Source: Sipunculus nudus
Taxonomy: Eukaryota; Annelida; Sipuncula; Golfingiida; Sipunculidae
DNA length: 64,000 bases
Direction of reading: 5' to 3'
Assembly: GCA_026874595.1 (NCBI GenBank)
Contig: CM049314.1
Coordinates: 11,648,729 to 11,712,728 of the forward strand
Made by a program: the position numbers and the translations under genes. The notes under the pieces were generated by a model, which was given only the letters and a program-made list of their open reading frames with translations, was not told the origin of the DNA and made no database searches. Shown piece after piece: positions 58,702-64,000 of the stretch. Every line of letters starts with the position of its first letter. The stretch's first letter is position 1.

Positions 58702-58756
<55 letters not shown>

Positions 58757-59400
58757 ATATAAATGTAGGTATGTGTTTGTGAACAGACTGAAATCCTTGG
58801 GAAATATTACCAGCGCTGTGTTAGAATGGATGACCCGTAGGATACTATTCATATCATTAGTAATACATATAATGTCTATCAGTTCTTGTTCTTGTATAAC
58901 AAGATAAAACATCCCGACATATGCCAGGGACACAGCTATGCTGTCGTCACTTGCGGCGGATTCCTATGCTTATATAGCAAATTAAAAATAGAAATAAAAT
59001 TTATAAACAAGACCATGTACACGTGCCAGTGTTCATCTGTTTAAAGTGTGATGAAACAACTGTGTTTCATCTGATAGTAACATCAGACATTAATACCTTT
59101 CGAATTAAACTCACTTTTATAAAAACACACATAGATGTATAAAGTCTGAATTTTAGCAATACTCTGATTTATATAAAATACGTATTGGCAGTGTGCCAAT
59201 TAATCTTTAAAACCAATGATTGGTTGCTGCCTTTTATAATGGATTAAATTTGTTGCATATTTGTGATCTTGCATATATTTCCAACGGGATAAGATTCTTT
59301 ACATGTACATGCTTAATAGTTTTAATCGATTCTGTAAATATATAAATAAATAACAATATAAATATATATATATAAATAACAATATATATATATATATATG

Positions 59401-59464
<64 letters not shown>

Positions 59465-59920
59465 TTACGAGGTGACATAAAAGCGGACCGAACTGTCTCG
59501 CTAGTGAAGCTTGCTTTTCTAGCGAAGCGGTTGGTACGCCGGACTTGTGCGCCACCGTTATTGGTTCGAATCCCGGATCGGCCCAGAATTTTCCCCTTAA
59601 TAATTTGTCTTCGTAGCTATATATATATATATTTATATAGTGAAACCTGTCTAAAATTGTGGCCTTTGATGTTGCCCTTGGCGAGTGATCAGTGTCCGCC
59701 GGAGATGGCGTATCGTGTCCGTAATTTCCAGGTTCATTTACTCGTAGAATGTTGGTTTGAGTTGAAATCAGCTGTCCGTTGTCCGCAGCAGTGATCGATG
59801 TGTCCACGTTATAGAGGTTCCACTTATACATAACATATAGAGAATTTTGAAGTGATTTAACTATCTTGTTATAGCCAGTTGTCTGTCTGGGTGAGATGTC
59901 TGTTAGACCAGTTTTCACTG

Positions 59921-59968
<48 letters not shown>

Positions 59969-62900
59969 GACTGTAGTAGAGAGTTTAAAATCCACGAAAA
60001 GTTGCTTCTAACGGGAACTATTTACATTTCACATACCAGGTATATTAAGTATACATGATATACAGTGTAGTCTCCTTTAAGTAGTCTGGTATCTGTCAAT
60101 ATTTCGTTCTAAAATCACTGCTAAATCTGTTACAAAAGAGGACAACAGCTTGCTCCGGGAGCGATCAAAGACGAAAAAACAAATACTTTACTCACGCCAC
60201 CTTGTGGTGGTACAGACCAACTTCACAAATCACGGGTTTTCAACTTCTCTGGGTGTTTATCCTTTCATTTCCTTCTGTTTTTTTATAATTGACGCGTGTG
60301 CACAACCAAGATCTTTCCTCAGGTAAAGAGGTCATGTAATGGTAAACAGATACACCTGGACTAGATTTACTCACACACAAAACCATGACAACGTTTAAAC
60401 CGGTGAACAGGAGATATCAAGCCCGAAATATTTTTTTTCTGACACAGATAGATCTTACGTCTTTGCGTGATAGATTTTATTTTATTTATTTTTTATTATT
60501 GTGTTCAATATGAAAATTATACGTACTCCATAAAATGAGTTGTTTACTGTTCAGAAACCCACTATTCATATCAATGGCTGTATGTGCATTCAATATTTTA
60601 AATGATCCACTGCACTGCGCGTTATATCATAAATCTAGTTCTTAGACAGATCAACTTAGAAACCTGCCCCTCAAATATCCATTCTCAAACACTTACAGTC
60701 AGGCTATTTGGTAATTGTAAATCTTTTCCAAACCTTCTTTCTAAAACAATGGTTTCAATTTGGCAAAGGCAATATTTTATTGTAACATCATACCCTGCCA
60801 ACAGAATTTATTCACCTCTCTAAAACTGTCAGTTCTGTGTATGACTGGCAGTCAACGATTAGATATATTACGCTTCCTTGAAATATTTCTGAAACCTAGA
60901 CACACAAAAAAGACAAGTCGAATAGCATTTAAATATATATATATATATATATATACAGAAATAATTATACATATATATATATATATGTCTGTGTTTTCTT
61001 TACAAGGGTGTTCCAGAGGTTTACAAGGAGGTAGAGAACATACGTAAATGGACATATATGTGTATATATTGCTTATACATATATAAGTTGGCGTGTTGAG
61101 CAAACTGTCAATCAGATCCGTGAGATTTATTATGTCGTATGTACGAGATATTATGTCGTTCGTACGAGAAAAATTTTTTATGTTTATTTTACTAGGTGGC
61201 AGCAATACGCTTCCGTATTTTCTGAAAAAATCATGTGAAAAATTTTATATGTTCCTCTTTGGTGTCTACCTATTTTTATAACTAATTTCTGAAACAAAGT
61301 AAGTATCATTAAGAGAAAGTAGGAATTCTTAATCATTTAAACCTAATTTCTTCTAAAACGAAGAATCCATGTCCAAAACAGCAGTCACGCGAGTGGTTCA
61401 TCATGAATGTCAGTACAGATATGTTGTTGTTCATTAACTTCCAGTTCTGGCAACACTTTGAGGACAATAGATACTACACAGAGACGACAGAGAATAAGCA
61501 ATTTTACTTACGTGAGCTGAAAATACAAGACCGATGTTTGTGACAAGTGATTTGTTGCCAAAGGTGCCTGCAATCGCCGCTGGTATCAAAGAATTAATGC
61601 CAGCAAAAGTGAAGAATATCAGACACACCCACATGAAAGTCATTGGTTTTTTACCTTCGGCAGACAATGGCGCTATCAAAAACGTCATAAAGAGAATGAT
61701 GGTACACGTACATAGGCACATTGTTGCACTCTGCAAAGAAGTAAGATTACATCAAATAACAGTATTAAGAGAAATTACAATCACGATTCAGGATCCAACA
61801 TTTAAGATTAGGGCCTTATCTGACTTTCTCGGTGCTCATGATTAGGTTTTCCCCTGAATCCACAACAGGATAGAGGGCACCATGAGCTTATTTCAGGTGT
61901 TGAACGAGATTTGCCCAAGACCTCCATGGATTTTAAGTTTGAAGGTTCGAGGTCCAACCGTTATGATTTGTGCCTATATGAATTTCACAGTACTATTTTT
62001 TCATTATATCTAACAGAATATATGTCACAGGGACTAAATTTCAAGAATCAAAGGAGGCTTGCCAAGGACCTCCCATGATTATACAACAAAAGGCTCTAGG
62101 TCAACAGTTAAGTTTTTTGCCCCCTGTGATTGTCTGGGTGCTTACCATCATCTTCTTTGACAATAGCTCATAGAATATAGGTCACCATGACCTTATTTCA
62201 GGTTTTCAAGATTTACCCTAGCCTTCCCTGGATTTTATTTTAGATGATTCCAAAGAAAATTAATACAATATTTAACCTGTCTGTCCGGGTGCTCAAATTC
62301 AAGTTTTCGCCAGTAGATCACCAAATATAAATCACCATGACATAGTTTCAGGTTTCCTAGGAGATTTGCCCAGAACCTCTCTGGATCTTGCGTTAGAATA
62401 TTCAAGGCTTTGCAGATACCATTTGTGCGCATTTAACTTTCAGGTATTCAAATGACGTCCTTTTCCTATAGCATGCAAAATATAGGTTACAGTGACCTAA
62501 TATCATGATTCAATGAACATTTATCCATGTCCTTCCTTAATATTACATTAGAAGTTTCTAAGTATAAAAGATACAATATATGCTCCGTCTGACTGCTTGG
62601 TGCTAAAAATCATGTTTTCGACTCAAATGTCAAAGAAGATAGGCCACCATTACCTAATTTAAGTTTCCAAAGAGATTTGCCAAGAACCTGCCATGAAGAT
62701 GCGATAGAATATTCTAGGCCTAACAGAAACGATTTTTACCGATCTGACATTCAGGGTGCTCATTTGACATCTTATTCCTTTGGGTCGCAGAATATAGATC
62801 ATAGTGACCTAATTTCATGCTTCATAGTTACATAAGAAGACACTAGGCGTAAAAGAAACACTTTGTGCCACGTCTGACTGTCTTGGTCAAAATCATGTTT

Positions 62901-63529
62901 TTGGCTGTGGCAGAATGTAGGTCCCAATAACCTAATTTCAAATTTCCAAGGAGATTGGCCAAGGGCCTCCCTGGATGCACAATTGAGTTTCTTGGTCTAA
63001 CGGTTACGACATGTGCCCTGTTAGCGGACGGACAGAGGGTTCTCTCTATAGCTAAGATGACTTGCAGTCAGCTGAACTAAATAATGCCTTGAAACCGGAC
63101 CATATACTGGCTGTTAAATTTGCTAATTACGGCTGCTTTCTGCGTCCGTTCGTAAAAAGCTGAAATTATTTTGCTTATAAAAAGGTTTCATAACCAAAGA
63201 TATTTTCGAAAATGGGTGAGGCGTTATGGTATGATTACGCACAATTTCTAAAGTTGTCATTATTTTTGGTGTTGTCTAATTGAATGTGTCCCTAAGGTTA
63301 TCGGGAGAGACAATAGTGCCGTTACACATGTCCTATGTGCGTTCGAAAGGGTTACTTAACTAAAAATAATATTGTATGAAAAACAACATATAAGAGAGTT
63401 TAGTACCCGAAAGGTGTGACGATCGCCAAAGAATCCCCAGGCAATCCTACCAACTGAGCCGGAAAAATGAGCGAAAGACCCGACTACGCCGAGGAACACG
63501 TCATCCTGAATGTACGACTGGGCATAAAC
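56383..63529 (-). CDS. MFS transporter, oxalate/formate antiporter-like (gene 2, partial, last 4 exons)
   Basis: Exons by splice sites: 63529-63407 (123 bp), 61730-61512 (219 bp), 56788-56689 (100 bp), 56438-56383. The first two have exactly the lengths and phases of gene 1 exons 8 and 9. Residues include VYAQSYIQDDVFLGVVGS, GRIAWGFFGD (MFS motif), KPMTFMWVCLI, AGINSLIPAAIAGTFG and SLVTNIGLVFSAH. Exon 10 continues in phase with ALSFPIASILAIS. The last exon adds AGVLTFFYDAKKSDGTNV and a TAG. By eye, exons 8 and 9 are roughly 70-78% identical to gene 1 at the protein level. The encoded C-terminal half (about TM7-TM12) is intact and all junctions are in frame, so this copy looks functional. The first seven exons lie beyond base 64000. 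Its introns carry a 150-bp tandem array and a large inverted repeat not present in gene 1. Confidence 0.85.
56454..56505. repeat. (ATT)n microsatellite
   Basis: About 17 trinucleotides with one interruption, in the last intron of gene 2, next to the final acceptor. Confidence 0.95.
57477..57600. repeat. Tract of CTCGTACGTACGA palindromes
   Basis: Five or so variants of TATCTCGTACGTACGACATA are arranged head to tail, each nearly self-complementary. The counterpart in the right arm is at 61130-61175 and is shorter. Confidence 0.85.
57733..57774. repeat. (AT)n microsatellite
   Basis: Inside the left arm, at a position that mirrors the AT runs at 60931-60986. Confidence 0.95.
58701..58762. repeat. 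(AT)n microsatellite
   Basis: AT run with TATG interruptions at the inner edge of the left arm. Confidence 0.95.
59355..59461. repeat. (TA)n microsatellite
   Basis: About 100 bp, with a few interruptions on its left side. Confidence 0.95.
59513..59590 (+). mobile_element. tRNA-like sequence (tRNA-derived SINE head)
   Basis: TAGCGAAGCGG with GGTACGC (A-box/D-arm) at 59520 and a perfect B-box GGTTCGAATCC at 59563, spaced 43 bp apart. The acceptor stem does not close cleanly, which favours a SINE head over a working tRNA gene. Confidence 0.55.
59638..59920. mobile_element. pogo-like MITE (283 bp) with TA duplication
   Basis: The left end TAGTGAAACCTGTCTAA and the right end, whose reverse complement is CAGTGAAAACTGGTCTAA, form inverted repeats. 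TA flanks each end (59636-59637 and 59921-59922). CAGT-starting ends with TA duplication fit Tc1/mariner pogo-Tigger MITEs. The interior has no transposase. Confidence 0.7.
59931..59965. repeat. (GA)n microsatellite
   Basis: About 17 AG/GA dinucleotides at the inner edge of the right arm. The left arm has the matching short CT run at 58687-58700. Confidence 0.95.
60931..60986. repeat. (AT)n microsatellite pair
   Basis: Two AT runs separated by ACAGAAATAATTATAC, inside the right arm. Confidence 0.95.
61850..63085 (+). repeat. ~150-bp tandem array (about 8 units) ending in the shared hairpin
   Basis: The unit runs ATATAGGTCACCATGACCTA, ATTTCAGGTTTCCAAGGAGA, TTTGCCMAGRRCCTCCMTGG, TCTAGGYCTAACAGTTACGA and TTTGTGCC. 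Copies begin near 61870, 62020, 62170, 62325, 62475, 62640, 62790 and 62915. It closes with GTTAGCGGACGGACAGAGGG and the hairpin at 63050-63078. The unit is a diverged relative of the 41870-43970 unit. It lies in a gene 2 intron. Confidence 0.8.
63050..63078. repeat. Terminal hairpin, third copy
   Basis: AGCTAAGATGACT, loop TGC, AGTCAGCTGAACT, then AAATAA. A diverged copy of the 8657 and 43935 hairpins. Confidence 0.7.
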
Positions 63530-63679
63530 CTGTAAATTAAATAACTAATCTTAGATAAAATCATCACTGGATGCTATCTACTAGATATGTCTTAGGCAAA
63601 CTTCTCTTTGAAGACTGTACTATGATTCAAATAACGTGCGAGGAGTGTGACACCTTAGCCATCTTTTGTTTGTAGTTGA

Positions 63680-63747
63680 AGCGAAGGTAAAGATAATATA
63701 CCAGTCTGTCTGTCTAAAAGGCGTGACTCATTATCTTTACCTTCGCT
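63680..63747. repeat. Perfect 18-bp inverted repeat, 32-nt spacer
   Basis: AGCGAAGGTAAAGATAAT (63680-63697) and its exact complement ATTATCTTTACCTTCGCT (63730-63747). It is isolated in a gene 2 intron. It may be a small fold-back element remnant. Confidence 0.85.
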
Positions 63748-64000
63748 ATATATATGAATATAGAGAGAAAGGGAGAGAGTTGGTGCACGAATACACAATA
63801 ATGTCGGTTCATTTTGAAGGTTCATTGAAATAACTGTTCCGTTTATTTTATGTTCCAACTCTTTCTATACAGCGAACTAGATTGGCTATTCACACATCAC
63901 ACATCCATTTGCCGCGCACCTTTTAAGGCCATCAGTTCTCCCTGGTTTATGCATACCCGCTGTCGACACACGTTGTAGGAGTGACGTCACTCCGTTGGTT

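Larger units (their letters stand above)
57424..58705 (+). repeat. Large inverted repeat, left arm (~1.28 kb)
   Basis: Aligns in reverse complement with 59931-61225 through landmarks in mirrored order: TACGGAAGCATATTGCTGCC, the CTCGTACGTACGA tract, AGAACATACGT-like sequence, an (AT)n run, GAAATATTTCAAGGAAGC, AATATTGCCTTTGCCAAATTG, TTTTAGAACGAAATATTGA and a CTCTCT end. By eye the arms are clearly homologous but diverged, with small indels. No reading frame is shared. The two arms are probably one non-autonomous element in opposite orientations. Confidence 0.85.
59931..61225 (-). repeat. Large inverted repeat, right arm (~1.29 kb)
   Basis: Mirror partner of 57424-58705. The arms are nearly equal in length, and the 1.2-kb spacer holds two AT microsatellites, a tRNA-like sequence and a pogo-like MITE. 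Gene 2 exon 9 lies about 290 bp beyond the outer edge, so the whole structure is intronic. Confidence 0.85.

Overview
This is eukaryotic nuclear DNA from an animal. It is AT-rich, has split genes with spliceosomal introns, has no operons, and is full of transposon debris and TA microsatellites. The mix of Ty3/gypsy and LINE-type elements, tRNA-derived SINE-like pieces, minisatellite-bearing repeats and an oxalate/formate-antiporter-like MFS gene pair suggests a marine invertebrate, most likely a mollusc. That assignment is an inference from general character, not from a species-specific gene.

Only one host gene family is recognisable. Two tandem paralogues lie on the minus strand and encode 12-TM MFS carriers of the oxalate/formate antiporter (monocarboxylate carrier-like) type. 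Gene 1 is complete: 11 exons between 37374 and 23014. Gene 2 is partial: its last four exons lie between 63529 and 56383, and its 5' half is beyond the window. Exon lengths and phases match between the copies, and their 3' flanks (about 21.5-23.0 kb and 55.0-56.4 kb) are also related, so they arose by tandem duplication. Gene 1 shows a splice-phase conflict at exon 9/10 and a shifted C-terminal tail.

Layout: 0-1.9 kb, nothing recognised. 1.9-9.2 kb, dispersed repeats built from internal tandem units, many carrying a GGTGGCGCCACC palindrome. 9.85-10.23 kb, a 35-bp minisatellite. 10.2-14.4 kb, low-information sequence. 14.5-18.3 kb, an inverted-terminal-repeat element with ACACAAGT/ACTTGTGT arms and an internal 35-bp-arm hairpin. 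19.7-20.5 kb, an inverted copy of the 3.6-4.3 kb repeat. 23.1-30.9 kb, a Ty3/gypsy element (plus strand) whose 5' LTR is split by a second Ty3/gypsy element (minus strand). Both sit in the last intron of gene 1. 31-37.4 kb, the rest of gene 1. 38.2-39.2 kb, a degenerate duplication. 39.8-52.7 kb, a plus-strand LINE whose ORF1, endonuclease, linker, RT and 3' tail are spread over 13 kb and interrupted by a minisatellite array (itself hit by a MULE-like MITE), a small hairpin-ended element and an opposite-strand LINE. 52.7-56.4 kb, mostly unassigned. 56.4-63.5 kb, gene 2, with a 1.3-kb-arm inverted repeat in one intron and a 150-bp tandem array in another.

The window therefore records layered transposition into and around a duplicated transporter gene. 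I see no CRISPR, bacterial or viral operon and no rRNA genes, and no evidence of a new multi-gene system. The most informative structures are the two nested-insertion stacks and the family of tandem-core repeats that share a terminal hairpin.
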